From: an uncultured Acidimicrobiia bacterium
GTDB lineage: Bacteria; Actinomycetota; Acidimicrobiia; IMCC26256; CALEDW01
NCBI GenBank assembly: GCA_937949585.1
Contig: CALEDW010000199.1
Span: forward strand, 1-6,071
Length of the DNA: 6,071 bases
Direction of reading: 5' to 3'
Shown piece after piece: positions 6,071 through 6,071 of this stretch (position 1 is its first letter; each line of letters opens with the position of its first letter). The notes beneath the pieces were generated by a model. The model saw only the letters and a program-made list of their open reading frames with translations. It was not told where the DNA came from and searched no databases. The translations under genes and the position numbers were made by a program.

Positions 6071-6071
6071 C

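Noticed and set aside
1..6071. CRISPR array, tandem repeats or insertion sequence
   Set aside because: No regularly spaced repeats, terminal inverted repeats with a transposase, or target-site duplications were found by reading.

Overview
This is a very GC-rich window. Its codons end mostly in G or C, three of the six genes start with GTG, and every gene lies on the minus strand. The gene content (a type IV pilus or type II secretion-like pilin, a prepilin peptidase, a PilM-type protein and a mycobacterial-style acetolactate synthase homologue) points to a high-GC actinobacterium, perhaps of the Acidimicrobiia. That placement is an inference from gene style, not from a marker gene.

Layout in transcription order (right to left). 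A pilin-like protein (5582-6070) is followed by a 107-base gap holding a 15-bp stem-loop. Next is prepilin peptidase PilD (4701-5474), then a GlcD-type FAD-linked 2-hydroxyacid dehydrogenase (3273-4643) and, 35 bases on, a ThDP-dependent acetolactate synthase-like enzyme (1675-3237). A 186-base spacer, the longest gap in the window, carries a probable promoter. It leads into a small excisionase-type helix-turn-helix protein (1267-1488). That gene overlaps by 16 bases the start of a PilM reading frame (start at 1282), which stays open to the left edge. There is no stretch over 300 bases without a gene.

The clearest unusual feature is the reading frame from 1282 to the left edge. It encodes a complete PilM actin-like domain and then continues, with no stop, into a PilN-like start: the INLL motif, one membrane helix and the beginning of a coiled coil. 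PilM and PilN are normally separate proteins, with the PilN N-terminus bound in a PilM groove. Here they are one chain, as in the type II secretion protein GspL.

How the genes fit together: PilD would cut and methylate the pilin, and the PilM-PilN protein would form the cytoplasm-to-membrane part of the assembly platform. The ATPases, PilC and further pilins are not in the window and probably lie beyond its edges. The two metabolic genes look like a pair acting in series on a 2-hydroxyacid and then its 2-oxoacid. They have no evident link to pili and appear to be inserted between two parts of a pilus locus.
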